Of a stretch of 64,000 nt of DNA, positions 23,894-32,479 are shown piece by piece (within the stretch, counting starts at the first letter, position 1; each line of letters opens with the position of its first letter). Under the pieces are notes generated by a model. That model saw only the letters and a list, made by a program, of their open reading frames with translations, did not search any database and was not told where the DNA came from. The DNA is from an uncultured Eubacteriales bacterium (lineage in GTDB: Bacteria > Bacillota > Clostridia > Oscillospirales > Oscillospiraceae). The stretch is taken from contig CASFNR010000001.1 of assembly GCA_949296115.1 (NCBI GenBank), forward strand, positions 124,001 to 188,000. Reading direction: 5' to 3'. The position numbers and the translations under genes are program-made.

Positions 23894-24913
23894 TCAGGAC
23901 AAGGATTCCCCCAAAATCGACTTCGTTGCATAAGCGTTCAGGCTCATATCTGCCACATTTCCTGCCAAAAACTCATAGTACGCCTGGGCGCCGATCATGG
24001 CGCCGTTATCTCCGCACAGACTCAGGGGCGGCATAAACACCTGGGCGCCGCAGCCTTCCGCCGCCTCCAGGATGCCCCGGCGAATTCTGGAATTGGCCGC
24101 CACGCCGCCGGCCACAGCCACCTTCCGGCTGCCGGTCTGCTGCAGCGCCAGGGTGACGCGGGGCACCAGCGTATCCGCCACCGCCTCCGAGAAGGAGGCA
24201 CACAGGCTGGGGACATCCAATTCCTCCCCCACCTGCTGGGCATGGTGAATCAGATTCAGCGCCGCCGTTTTCAGGCCGGAAAAGCTCATGTTGTAGGGAT
24301 TTTCCCCCGGCTTGCTCCTGGGCAGCACATATTTCCGGGGATCCCCCGTCTGGGACTGCCGGTCCAGCGCCGCTCCCCCGGGGTAAGGCATTCCCAATAC
24401 CCGGGCAACTTTATCGAAGCACTCCCCTGCCGCATCGTCCAGGGTGGTGCCCAGGATTTCCATTTTGGTATAGTCCTTCACATCCACAATCATGGTGTGC
24501 CCGCCGGACACCACCAGGCACAGAAAGGGCGGTTCCAGCTCGGGGTAGGCCAGATAGTTCGCCGCAATGTGTCCCCGGATATGGTGTACCGGAATCAGGG
24601 GCTTCCCCAATGCCAGCGCCGCTGCTTTGGCGAAATTAACGCCAACCAGAACTGCCCCGATCAATCCTGGGGCGTAGGTCACCGCCACCGCATCAAGTTC
24701 TTTCCGGGTCAGCCCTGTTTGGGCCAATGCCTGATCCGCCAGGGCATAAATTGCCTCCATATGCTTGCGGGAAGCGATTTCCGGCACCACGCCGCCGTAG
24801 ATTTTATGCAAATCAACCTGGGATGCAATGCAGTCGCAGAGCACCTGCCGCCCATCCCGGACAATGGCCACGGCGGTTTCATCACAGGAGGATTCCACTG
24901 CCAGAATATTCAA
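23894..24913 (-). CDS. tsaD: tRNA N6-adenosine threonylcarbamoyltransferase TsaD
   Basis: Protein of 339 residues of the Kae1/Gcp family that makes the essential t6A37 modification on ANN-decoding tRNAs with TsaB and TsaE. The N-terminus is NILAVESSCDETAVAIV. The metal-binding HxxxH is in VHHIRGHIAANY, followed by VVSGGHTMIV and the C-terminal GVAANSRIR. The start is set at TTG 24913, which gives the usual NILA(V/I)ESSCDET N-terminus with AAAGGAG nine bases upstream; the GTG three codons earlier lies in that site. It overlaps the rimI stop by TTGA. TsaB and TsaE are not in the window. Confidence 0.96.
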   Translation of the reverse strand: MNILAVESSCDETAVAIVRDGRQVLCDCIASQVDLHKIYGGVVPEIASRKHMEAIYALADQALAQTGLTRKELDAVAVTYAPGLIGAVLVGVNFAKAAALALGKPLIPVHHIRGHIAANYLAYPELEPPFLCLVVSGGHTMIVDVKDYTKMEILGTTLDDAAGECFDKVARVLGMPYPGGAALDRQSQTGDPRKYVLPRSKPGENPYNMSFSGLKTAALNLIHHAQQVGEELDVPSLCASFSEAVADTLVPRVTLALQQTGSRKVAVAGGVAANSRIRRGILEAAEGCGAQVFMPPLSLCGDNGAMIGAQAYYEFLAGNVADMSLNAYATKSILGESLS

Positions 24914-25350
24914 ATTTCCCACTCCTTTCGCAGAATCAGCCCATCCTCCCGGGGATGCTGATAGTAGTTAGGCCGCCTTCCCACTTGAACAAATCCCAGC
25001 CTTTCGTACAACTCCCGGGCGGGCTCGTTGGAAACCCGGACCTCCAGGGTCAGGCTGTGACTTCCCCGCTCCTTCAGCGCTTCCACCAGCGCTTTAACCA
25101 GCGCAGAGGCGATGCCTCTGCGTCGGAACGAAGGATGCACCGCCAGGTTCATCATATCCGTCTCCCCCAGCACCGTCTGGGAGCCGACATAGCCAGCCAC
25201 CGTTGCCCCCTCCAGGGCAACCAACCAGCAGGACAGCGAATTTTCCAGCTCAGAAGCGATGCTTTTGGGGCTCCAGGGGTCCGAAAAGCATTCCTTCTCC
25301 AGTTGGGCAATCTGGTCAACATGCTCTGCCGTCATTTTGACAATGTTCAT
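24910..25350 (-). CDS. rimI: Ribosomal-protein-alanine N-acetyltransferase RimI
   Basis: GNAT enzyme of 146 residues that acetylates the N-terminal alanine of ribosomal protein S18. The acetyl-CoA loop is VHPSFRRRGIASALV, the conserved C-terminal motif is VSNEPARELYERLGFVQVG, and LGETDMMNLAV is typical of RimI. It sits between polA and tsaD with ATGA and TTGA overlaps on the two sides; rimI-tsaD linkage is a widespread arrangement that supports the name. Confidence 0.93.
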   Translation of the reverse strand: MNIVKMTAEHVDQIAQLEKECFSDPWSPKSIASELENSLSCWLVALEGATVAGYVGSQTVLGETDMMNLAVHPSFRRRGIASALVKALVEALKERGSHSLTLEVRVSNEPARELYERLGFVQVGRRPNYYQHPREDGLILRKEWEI

Positions 25351-27878
25351 TTCGCCTCATACCAGCTCTTTCCGTATTTTGCTTCCGCTGTCAGGGGTAC
25401 CGTCAGCTGAACTACCGATTCCATCTCCTGGCTGACCAGCCGAGAGACTTCCAAGGCGATTTCCTCCGGGCACTCCACAATCAGTTCGTCGTGAACCTGC
25501 AGCAGCAGCTTGGCCTGGGGATAGTTCCGGTTCAGGGCGTCCTCCACCCGAATCATTGCCAGCTTGATAATATCCGCCGCCGTTCCCTGGATGGGAGTAT
25601 TCAGGGCAATCCGCTCCGCCCCGCTGCGAACATTGAAATTGCTGCTGGTCAGTTCTGGAATATAACGCCTGCGGCCAAACAGGGTCTCGGTATATCCCCG
25701 CTCCCGGGCATCGGCCACAACCTGGTGCATATAGGCTTTTACCCCATGATAGTGGTTCAGGTAGCTGTCAATGTAGGCTTTCGCCTCATACCGGCTGACT
25801 CCGATGTCCTCCGCCAGGGAAAACTCGCTGATGCCGTAAACAATACCGAAGTTTACCGCCTTGGCGTGCCGGCGCTGCAGGGGTGTCACCTGCTCTTTGG
25901 GAACAGCGAATACCTGAGCCGCCGTCGCCGTATGAATGTCACTGCCGCTGCGGAATGCCTCCTGCATGGTTTCATCTCCGGCGATATGGGCCAGCACCCG
26001 CAGCTCAATCTGGCTGTAATCCGCATCCACCAGGACGCATCCCGGCTTGGGCACAAACATTTTCCGGATTTCCGCCCCCAGATCCGTCCGGACCGGAATG
26101 TTCTGCAGGTTCGGTTCCGTGGAGGACAGTCTGCCGGTGGCGGTGACCAGGTTCTGGAAGGTGGTATGCACCCGGCCGTCCTCCCGGATTTCCCGGATCA
26201 GTCCGTCGGCATAGGTGGATTTCAGCTTGGTCAGCATCCGGTAATCCATGATGGCAGGGATGATGGGGTGCTTTCCCTTCAGCTTTTCCAGGACGTCCAC
26301 ATTGGTGGAGTAGCCGGTCTTGGTCTTTTTGACCACCGGAAGGCCCAGGGTCTCAAACAGGAGCTGGCCCAGCTGCTTGGGAGAATTGATGTTGAATTTC
26401 TCCCCGGCATAGTCGAAGATCACCGTCTCGCAGTCCTCGATCCGCTGCGACAGCATCTCACCGAAGGCTTCCAGCAGACTGCGGTCCACACAGATTCCCC
26501 GTTTTTCCATCCGGTACAGCACCGGGCACAAGGGCAGCTCTATCTGCTGATACAGTTTCTCCATCCCATTTTTTTCCAGCTCCTGCCGCAAAACGGGATA
26601 CAGGTTCCACATTGCCTCAGCGCAGCCGGCCGCATCCCCGTCCTCTACCGTCGTTCCCAGAAAATTGGTGGCAAGCTTCGACAGCGGATAATCGGACTGA
26701 GAGGGGTTCAGATCATAAGCGGCCAGGGCAGTATCGAAGATGCAGGATGTCCAGGGAATCCCCAGCCGGTCCAGCTGATGGAAGGTTTCCCTGCTATCGT
26801 GGAGGATCAGCGCTTTGTCTGAGAAATCCCATTTCCCCATAGAAATTTCCATGGGCGTGAACGCACAGACGCCGGTTTCCCAGGCAACGCCCATTCCTCC
26901 ATCCGGGGCAACGTAGACCGCACATTTCTGAACAGATTCCGGCACCGCTTCCACCCTGGGCAGCGCTGGGGCAGCAGTCGTTTCTGGAACTTCCATTTCC
27001 TGATCTGCACCCCGCAGGCCATATTTATCAATCAGCCGCACAAACTCAAGTTTTTGAAACAGCCGGTACAATTCAGGGCGGTTATAGGGCTGGACAACCG
27101 CATCCATGGGCGTAAAGTCAATGGGCGCTTCCGGGCGGATCGTCGCCAGATCGTAGGACAGGTAGGCGTTCTCCCGCCCCGCTTCCAGCTTCTCCCGCAG
27201 CTTGGGACGAATGCCGGCATCATCCAGATGGTCATAGACCCCGTCCAGGCTGCCGAATTTCAGAAGCAGATCCGTGGCGGTTTTGGGCCCCACCCCCGCA
27301 ACGCCGGGGATATTGTCAGAGGAATCTCCCATCAGCGCTTTCAGGTCAATCAGCCGTTTTGGCTCAAAGCCGTATTCTTCACGGAATTTTTCCGGGGTAT
27401 ACAGGGTTGCGCTGGTGCTGCCGGGTTTTGAAATCACCAGCTTCACATGGACATGATCGTCAATCAGCTGCAGGGAGTCCCGGTCCCCTGTCACAATCAC
27501 GCACTCCCAGTCCTCCTGGGCGCAGATCTTCCCCACCGTACCGATCACATCGTCCGCTTCCCAGCCCTGGCACTCGTAGATGGGAATGTTCATGGCCCGC
27601 AGAACATCCTTCATCACCGGCATCTGCATGGCCAGCTCTTCCGCCATTCCATGCCGGGTTGCCTTGTATCCGTCGTACTTCAGGTGCCGGAAGGTAGGGC
27701 CATGAAGGTCAAAGGCAACGCACACCGCCTCCGGCTGCTCTTCCTTCTCCATCCGCTCCAGAATGTTCAGGAAACCGTAAATGGCATGGGTATACAGGCC
27801 ATCCCGGGTGGTCAGGGGCTTGACCCCGAAATAGGCCCGGTTGATGACGCTGTTTCCGTCCAGAATCAAAAGCTTCAT
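25347..27878 (-). CDS. polA: DNA polymerase I
   Basis: PolA of 843 residues for Okazaki fragment processing and repair. The N-terminal 5' nuclease domain (about 1-290) starts KLLILDGNSVINRAYFG and has GWEADDVIG and GVGPKTATDLL. The middle region keeps the exonuclease fold (FDTALAAYDLNPSQ), but I see no DxE catalytic pair, so proofreading is probably lost as in other Firmicutes. The polymerase domain has LVDADYSQIELRVLAHIAGD, RRHAKAVNFGIVYG and LLQVHDELIVECP. The ATG at 27878 follows GGAG and is preferred over an upstream GTG. It overlaps the cysS stop. Confidence 0.97.
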   Translation of the reverse strand: MKLLILDGNSVINRAYFGVKPLTTRDGLYTHAIYGFLNILERMEKEEQPEAVCVAFDLHGPTFRHLKYDGYKATRHGMAEELAMQMPVMKDVLRAMNIPIYECQGWEADDVIGTVGKICAQEDWECVIVTGDRDSLQLIDDHVHVKLVISKPGSTSATLYTPEKFREEYGFEPKRLIDLKALMGDSSDNIPGVAGVGPKTATDLLLKFGSLDGVYDHLDDAGIRPKLREKLEAGRENAYLSYDLATIRPEAPIDFTPMDAVVQPYNRPELYRLFQKLEFVRLIDKYGLRGADQEMEVPETTAAPALPRVEAVPESVQKCAVYVAPDGGMGVAWETGVCAFTPMEISMGKWDFSDKALILHDSRETFHQLDRLGIPWTSCIFDTALAAYDLNPSQSDYPLSKLATNFLGTTVEDGDAAGCAEAMWNLYPVLRQELEKNGMEKLYQQIELPLCPVLYRMEKRGICVDRSLLEAFGEMLSQRIEDCETVIFDYAGEKFNINSPKQLGQLLFETLGLPVVKKTKTGYSTNVDVLEKLKGKHPIIPAIMDYRMLTKLKSTYADGLIREIREDGRVHTTFQNLVTATGRLSSTEPNLQNIPVRTDLGAEIRKMFVPKPGCVLVDADYSQIELRVLAHIAGDETMQEAFRSGSDIHTATAAQVFAVPKEQVTPLQRRHAKAVNFGIVYGISEFSLAEDIGVSRYEAKAYIDSYLNHYHGVKAYMHQVVADARERGYTETLFGRRRYIPELTSSNFNVRSGAERIALNTPIQGTAADIIKLAMIRVEDALNRNYPQAKLLLQVHDELIVECPEEIALEVSRLVSQEMESVVQLTVPLTAEAKYGKSWYEAK

Positions 27879-29290
27879 ACTCTTCTCCACTTGCTTCCCT
27901 GGGGCGTGTCAATGATCTCGATGCCCCGGGCTTTCAGTTCGTCCCGAATCCGGTCTGCCTCCCCGAAGTTCTTCGCCTTCTTCGCCGCAGTACGGGCAGC
28001 AACCAGCGCATCAATTTCCGGGTCTGCCTGGGCCTCCGCTTCCGCTGCCTGTTTTTCCCGCAGGGCCTGGGCAGCCTGGAGCAGATTCAGCGACAGCACC
28101 TGGTCAAAGTCCTGAATCAGGGCCAGTTTGGTGGCATCGGAGCATTTTGCCTTCAGCACATCATAAACAGCTGTCACCGCAACAGAGGTATTCAGGTCAC
28201 CGTTCAGCGCCCCTACAAACCGCTGCTTCAGCTGCTGGAAGGCTTCTTCGTCCACACTTCCCTCGGACTTCAGGCCCGCAATCCGGGCAATCAGCTTTTC
28301 ATAGGTCATGGCAGCGTTGTCCAGGTTCTCCCAGGAGAACACCAGATTCCGGCGGTAATGGCTCTGCAGGCAGAACAGCCGGTAGGCCATGGGGTCGTAT
28401 CCCTTCTGCTCCAGCAGAGAAACCGTCAGGAATTCACCTTTGGACTTGCTCATTTTTCCGGTGTCCGTATTCAGATGGTGAACATGGAACCAGTAATTGC
28501 ACCACTTATGCCCCAGGTAGCTCTCCGACTGGGCGATTTCATTGGTGTGGTGGGGGAATGCGTTGTCAATGCCGCCGGCATGGATGTCCAGATCCTCCCC
28601 CAGGTGCTTCATGGAAATGCAGGAGCACTCAATGTGCCAGCCGGGGTAACCCACGCCCCAGGGAGAATCCCACTTCAGAGCCTGATCCTCAAATTTGGAC
28701 TTGGTGAACCAGAGGACGAAGTCATTTTTATTTTTCTTGTTGGTGTCCTCCTCCACGCCTTCCCGGACGCCCACCGCCAGGTCCTCTTCATCATGGTCAT
28801 TGAACACATAATATTTTTCCAGGGTGGAGGTGTCGAAATACACATTGCCCCCGGCCAGATAGGCCTTTCCTTTATCCAGCAGCGTCTGCACCATATGAAT
28901 GTATTCATCAATGCAGTTGGTGGCAGGCTCCACCACGTCCGGACGCTTGATGTTCAATTTGTCGCAGTCGCTGAAAAAGGCATCGGTGTAGAACTTGGCA
29001 ATCTCCATCACGGACTTGTGCTCCCGCTTGGCACCCTTGAGCATTTTGTCCTCACCGGTATCCGCATCGGAGGCCAGATGGCCTACGTCCGTAATATTCA
29101 TGACCCGCTTTACCGGATAGCCCAGGTAGCGCAGGGACTTTTCCAGCACATCCTCCATAATGTAGGTACGCAGATTGCCGATATGGGCATAATGGTACAC
29201 CGTCGGGCCGCAGGTATACATTTTGACAAGGTTCGGGTCATTGGGGACAAACAGCTCCTTTTTATGGGACAGCGAATTATACAAGTACAT
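27875..29290 (-). CDS. cysS: Cysteinyl-tRNA synthetase
   Basis: Class I synthetase of 471 residues. The zinc/HIGH region is MYTCGPTVYHYAHIGNLRTY. Zinc ligands continue in GWHIECSCISMKHLG and HHTNEIAQSE. The KMSKS loop is TGKMSKSKGEF, and a DALR-type helical domain follows with the C-terminal anticodon region. Expression is governed by a T-box leader, so uncharged tRNA-Cys should induce cysS and, by readthrough, the overlapping polA, rimI and tsaD genes. AGGTAAG precedes the start. Confidence 0.97.
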   Translation of the reverse strand: MYLYNSLSHKKELFVPNDPNLVKMYTCGPTVYHYAHIGNLRTYIMEDVLEKSLRYLGYPVKRVMNITDVGHLASDADTGEDKMLKGAKREHKSVMEIAKFYTDAFFSDCDKLNIKRPDVVEPATNCIDEYIHMVQTLLDKGKAYLAGGNVYFDTSTLEKYYVFNDHDEEDLAVGVREGVEEDTNKKNKNDFVLWFTKSKFEDQALKWDSPWGVGYPGWHIECSCISMKHLGEDLDIHAGGIDNAFPHHTNEIAQSESYLGHKWCNYWFHVHHLNTDTGKMSKSKGEFLTVSLLEQKGYDPMAYRLFCLQSHYRRNLVFSWENLDNAAMTYEKLIARIAGLKSEGSVDEEAFQQLKQRFVGALNGDLNTSVAVTAVYDVLKAKCSDATKLALIQDFDQVLSLNLLQAAQALREKQAAEAEAQADPEIDALVAARTAAKKAKNFGEADRIRDELKARGIEIIDTPQGSKWRRV

Positions 29291-29299
29291 AAATCTTAC

Positions 29300-29511
29300 C
29301 TCCGATACAAAAATAAAACGCCCCTTGCACTATCGGTACAAGAGGCGGCCAATGTCCGCGGTTCCACTCTCATTTTTCACTCAAGTATGGATTGCCTCGC
29401 TCCCGGACGCACATTCCCACCGCCGGATTCTGCACGGGCTTACAGCCAATGGCCCGTGCTCTCTGGAGATCGGCAAATGGTACTATTTCCGTTCACAGCG
29501 ATATGGCTTTT
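29300..29511 (-). promoter_or_regulatory. T-box leader of cysS (tRNA-Cys-sensing riboswitch)
   Basis: On the minus strand the T-box core AGAGTGGAACCGCG (29370-29357) matches the conserved antiterminator sequence. It is followed by a terminator pairing CGCCTCTTG (29347-29339) with CAAGGGGCG (29327-29319) and a T-rich run TTTTATTTTT. A candidate specifier codon UGC (cysteine) is at 29411-29409, in AATGTGCG on the 3' side of Stem I. The leader starts near 29511. It explains most of the 382-bp gap between cysS and the lipoprotein gene. Confidence 0.92.
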
Positions 29512-29517
29512 CCGCAT

Positions 29518-29547
29518 ATTTTAGCACTCAATCCATGGCCTTGTCAA
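29518..29547 (-). promoter_or_regulatory. Promoter of the T-box/cysS operon
   Basis: On the minus strand, TTGACA (29547-29542), an 18-bp spacer and TAAAAT (29523-29518), directly upstream of the T-box leader. Confidence 0.82.
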
Positions 29548-29607
29548 GGCTTTTCAGGAAAATTTCCACGATCTTCCATGGAAATTTATTAAGAAATTCT
29601 TACACTA

Positions 29608-29637
29608 TTGACAACGCCCCCCCTTTCCCGTTATAAT
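29608..29637 (+). promoter_or_regulatory. Promoter of the SH3b lipoprotein gene
   Basis: TTGACA (29608-29613), an 18-bp C-rich spacer and TATAAT (29632-29637). The predicted start is near 29644, with GTGAGGTAAC as ribosome binding site. Confidence 0.85.
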
Positions 29638-29672
29638 ACGGTTGAGAAATGAGACGAAAGTGAGGTAACGCC

Positions 29673-31043
29673 ATGAATTTCTCCATGCAACATTCACTCA
29701 GAAAAATTCTGAGTCTGATTCTGGTTGTCACTCTGGCTGCCACTGCACTGACCGGCTGCTTCGGTTCATCCGATGCGGGCGAAACCACGGGGGAGACCTC
29801 CGGTTTGAACATCAATCTGTCTGACCCCACCGATCCCGCCGTCAACACCACGGTTCCTGCCGAGACCGAGGCGGTTGAGATCAACGAAAATACGGCGACC
29901 ATCCTCAGCGAGCTAACGGTTCGCAGCAACCCCAGCGCCGACGCCTTCATCGTCGGGACCCTCTATGCCGGCGACCGGGTTGAGATTAACCGCCGTGAGG
30001 AAGTAACCAACATTGATTGGGCCTACATCATCTCCCCCATGTCCGGCTGGATTATGATGGACTATGTAAAGATGGACATTGAGCCTGAGGGCGAAGGCGG
30101 TTCCGATACCAGCACGCCTGCCGGCAATGGCACCGTCACAGAACCCACCCAGGGCAGCACCAATACCGGGACCGGGACCAATACCGGCAGTGGGACAACC
30201 ACTAACATCGCCGGGACCATCACCGCCAGCGCTCTGTACATCCGCAGTGAACCCAGTACAAGCGGAAAAGTCCAAGGCTCTTATTCCAAGGGTGACAAGG
30301 TCACCATTCTGGAGACCAAGGACGGCTGGGGCCGGACCAACAAGGGCTGGATCAGCATGCAGTACGTCAGCACCAGCGGAACCAGCACCGGTACCAATAC
30401 CGGCACCAACACCGGTACGAATACGGGAACCAGCACCGGCAACGGCAGCACCACCGTGCAGTTTAAGGGAATTGTTACCGCTTCCGAGCTGAATATTCGC
30501 AGCACCGCCAGCACCGAAGGCACCCGGGTGGGCAGTCTCTCCTATGGCGCGCGGGTTGAGATCCTGGAGAAGAGCGGCGACTGGGGCCGGACCAAGGACG
30601 GCTGGATCAGTCTGCAGTATGTCTATCAGGACGGCACCACCGGTTCCAAGACCGCCAACGGCATTGTCACCGGCAATCAGCTGAATATCCGCAGCGGCCC
30701 GGGCACCGGGTACGGCTCCGTCGGCAGCCTGAACGCAGGTGACCGTGTGAACATTCTGGAGCAGTTTACTTACAACGGCACCACCTGGGGCTGCATCAAG
30801 AACGGCTGGATCAGCCTGCAGTACGTCTACATCGATGGCACCGGTACCGGCAACGACAAGCACGGAACCATTACCGGAGATAACCTGAACATCCGCAGCG
30901 GCCCGGGCACCGGATATAATTCCGTGGGCACCCTTAACTCCGGAGAGGTTGTCACCATCCTCTATCAGGTGAAGGTGGGCGATACCACCTGGGGCAATAT
31001 CAAGAACGGTTGGATTTCCATGGACTATGTAAATCTTGACTGA
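29673..31043 (+). CDS. Lipoprotein with five bacterial SH3 (SH3b) repeats
   Basis: Surface lipoprotein of 456 residues. The signal peptide has a hydrophobic core ILSLILVVTLAATALTGC, with LTGC as the lipobox, so Cys-33 should be lipidated. Five SH3b units follow at about residues 70-130, 184-235, 265-318, 326-382 and 393-455. Each has the pattern L-x-(V/I)-RS-x-(P/A)-S/G-x-T and ends GWI-(S/M)-M/L-(Q/D)-YV. The units are joined by Thr/Gly/Ser/Asn-rich linkers. SH3b domains usually bind peptidoglycan; no hydrolase domain is present, so an anchoring or scaffold role is inferred. It is monocistronic with a strong promoter and terminator. Confidence 0.9.
   Translation: MNFSMQHSLRKILSLILVVTLAATALTGCFGSSDAGETTGETSGLNINLSDPTDPAVNTTVPAETEAVEINENTATILSELTVRSNPSADAFIVGTLYAGDRVEINRREEVTNIDWAYIISPMSGWIMMDYVKMDIEPEGEGGSDTSTPAGNGTVTEPTQGSTNTGTGTNTGSGTTTNIAGTITASALYIRSEPSTSGKVQGSYSKGDKVTILETKDGWGRTNKGWISMQYVSTSGTSTGTNTGTNTGTNTGTSTGNGSTTVQFKGIVTASELNIRSTASTEGTRVGSLSYGARVEILEKSGDWGRTKDGWISLQYVYQDGTTGSKTANGIVTGNQLNIRSGPGTGYGSVGSLNAGDRVNILEQFTYNGTTWGCIKNGWISLQYVYIDGTGTGNDKHGTITGDNLNIRSGPGTGYNSVGTLNSGEVVTILYQVKVGDTTWGNIKNGWISMDYVNLD
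30381..30444 (+). repeat. 12-bp microsatellite-like repeats coding Thr-Gly-Thr-Asn linkers
   Basis: Imperfect tandem copies of the 12-bp unit ACCGGTACCAAT encode TGTN repeats in the linker between SH3b units 2 and 3. A shorter similar tract lies at about 30157-30200. Such tracts can change length by slippage in steps of four residues. Confidence 0.75.
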
Positions 31044-31049
31044 TGTTTT

Positions 31050-31086
31050 AAAAAACAGGGACTTCGTTATGAAGTCCCTGTTTTTT
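31050..31086. terminator. Bidirectional terminator after the SH3b lipoprotein
   Basis: A perfect 16-bp stem (AAAAAACAGGGACTTC with GAAGTCCCTGTTTTTT) and a 5-base loop, with A/T tracts built into both sides. Confidence 0.92.
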
Positions 31087-31372
31087 AATGGGGAGACCGC
31101 TGGTGCTCCATCCATTTTTCCCGGATTTCTTCCGCTGTAAGAAATCCGGCCGTCAGGCAGGTGGGGATGGTAACCTGGAGCATCAGAAGGCCATTCAGCC
31201 AGCCTTCCGCAGATGCATCGCCCTCTTGCTTCGAGATCACGGTGCGTTCGTTGCTGCGTGGCTGTATATCATCCGTGAACGCTCCCTGGTAAATCCTTTT
31301 TCCTCCCCAGAATCCTGCCAAAACCAGTATGCACGCCAAAATCACTGCAAAATATCCCTTCGCTCTTCTCAT
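31085..31372 (-). CDS. Small single-pass membrane protein of unknown function
   Basis: The 95-residue frame starts MRRAKGYFAVILACILVLAGF, a positively charged N-terminus followed by one membrane-spanning or uncleaved signal segment. About 70 polar residues follow. GGGAGG eight bases upstream of the ATG makes translation likely. The stop abuts the bidirectional terminator at 31050-31086. No domain is recognised, and no clear promoter is seen upstream. It could be a secreted or anchored small protein. A spurious frame cannot be excluded. Confidence 0.6.
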   Translation of the reverse strand: MRRAKGYFAVILACILVLAGFWGGKRIYQGAFTDDIQPRSNERTVISKQEGDASAEGWLNGLLMLQVTIPTCLTAGFLTAEEIREKWMEHQRSPH

Positions 31373-31498
31373 ACGCTGTTCCTCCCAATTCCTCGATCAC
31401 CTGCGGCAGATACCGTTCTGCTCTGATTGCAGTTTATCACATCGAACCTGTCGGCTTCTGCCGGAATGGAAGGCTATTTCCGGAATATTTCTCAATGG

Positions 31499-31527
31499 TT
31501 GCGAAGTTGATCTATCTATGGTATAGT
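31499..31527 (+). promoter_or_regulatory. Promoter of the radical SAM gene
   Basis: TTGCGA (31499-31504), a 17-bp spacer and TATAGT (31522-31527) preceded by TGG, an extended -10. The predicted start is about 31534. Confidence 0.75.
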
Positions 31528-31554
31528 GTAGCAAACACTGTGTGAGGAACGGGC

Positions 31555-32391
31555 ATGAAACGATTTCGGAAAATCTATCTGGAAATATCCAATATCTGCA
31601 ATTTAAACTGCCGATTTTGTCCCGGCACCAGGCGGCTTCCCCGTCAAATGAATGAAAAAGAATTTGCCGCGGCGCTGGATATTCTGCGTCCCTGGACAGA
31701 CTTTCTGTATTTTCACGTTATGGGGGAGCCCTTGTGCCACCCCCAGTTGGAGTCCTTTCTCCGGCTGGCAGGGAAAGCAGGCTTTCGGGTCATTCTGACC
31801 ACCAACGGCACCCTGCTCAGCCAATTTGGACAAATGCTTCTGAACTCCCCTGCCCTGCACAAGGTCAACATCTCCCTCCACGCCTTTGAGGCGAATGAGC
31901 TGTCCCTCCCCTTTTCCGCTTATCTGGCGCAATGCCTTTCCTTCGGCCAGGCCGCGCAGGGGAAAAAGCTGGTTGTTTATCGGCTCTGGAACCAAGGCGG
32001 AGCGGACAGCCGCAATCAGGAAATCCTTCAGGCGCTGGAATCTGCTTTTCCAAAGCCCTGGGACGTCCAGCCCCGGGGGACCCGAATCGGCAACCGGGTG
32101 TTTCTGGAATACGGGGACCGGTTTGACTGGCCGAACCTGACTGCACCGGAGGGCAGCGGGCGTGTTTTCTGCTATGGTCTGCGGGACCAGATCGGGGTAC
32201 TGGCAGATGGGACAGTGGTCCCCTGCTGTTTGGATCATGAGGGAGATTTGGCTTTGGGAAACCTGTTTGAGACGCCTTTGGATGAGATTCTGGACGCTCC
32301 CCGGGCAAGCGCCATCTTCCAGGGATTCGGAAACAAAACGGCGGCGGAAGAGCTCTGCCGCAAATGCGGATATGCCCGCCGGTTTAAATAG
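31555..32391 (+). CDS. Radical SAM protein with SPASM domain
   Basis: Protein of 278 residues. The radical-SAM [4Fe-4S] motif is C-x3-C-x2-C in SNICNLNCRFCPG at about residues 11-23. HVMGEPLCHPQL is a typical GEP loop, and ILTTNGTLL the next strand. The C-terminal SPASM-type cysteines are in FCYGL, VVPCCLDHEGDLALGNL and ELCRKCG. SPASM proteins modify peptides, or act as anaerobic sulfatase-maturing enzymes or mycofactocin-type enzymes. No precursor peptide, sulfatase or transporter gene lies next to it, so the substrate is unknown. It has its own promoter and terminator. Confidence 0.92.
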   Translation: MKRFRKIYLEISNICNLNCRFCPGTRRLPRQMNEKEFAAALDILRPWTDFLYFHVMGEPLCHPQLESFLRLAGKAGFRVILTTNGTLLSQFGQMLLNSPALHKVNISLHAFEANELSLPFSAYLAQCLSFGQAAQGKKLVVYRLWNQGGADSRNQEILQALESAFPKPWDVQPRGTRIGNRVFLEYGDRFDWPNLTAPEGSGRVFCYGLRDQIGVLADGTVVPCCLDHEGDLALGNLFETPLDEILDAPRASAIFQGFGNKTAAEELCRKCGYARRFK

Positions 32392-32425
32392 TTGTTCTGA
32401 GCAGCAGATAAACTCTTCTTACAGA

Positions 32426-32459
32426 AAACAGGCACCCCGAAGGAGTGCCTGTTTCTTTT
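32426..32459 (+). terminator. Terminator after the radical SAM gene
   Basis: AAACAGGCAC pairs with GTGCCTGTTT, followed by CTTTT. A closely similar hairpin is repeated at 32593-32626, flanking the cloverleaf-like element. Confidence 0.8.
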
Positions 32460-32479
32460 GGTGGACCCGAGGAGATTCG
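32454..32479. repeat. Left copy of 26-bp direct repeat matching the 3' end of tRNA-Ala(CGC)
   Basis: These 26 bases are identical to 33796-33821, which contains the last 21 bases of the tRNA-Ala gene, including CCA, and 5 bases beyond. A duplicated tRNA 3' end on the other side of an AT-rich accessory island is the classic form of an attachment-site pair, but no integrase gene remains. The copy could instead be the tail of a lost tRNA gene, since it is followed (minus strand) by its own terminator-like hairpin. Confidence 0.8.
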
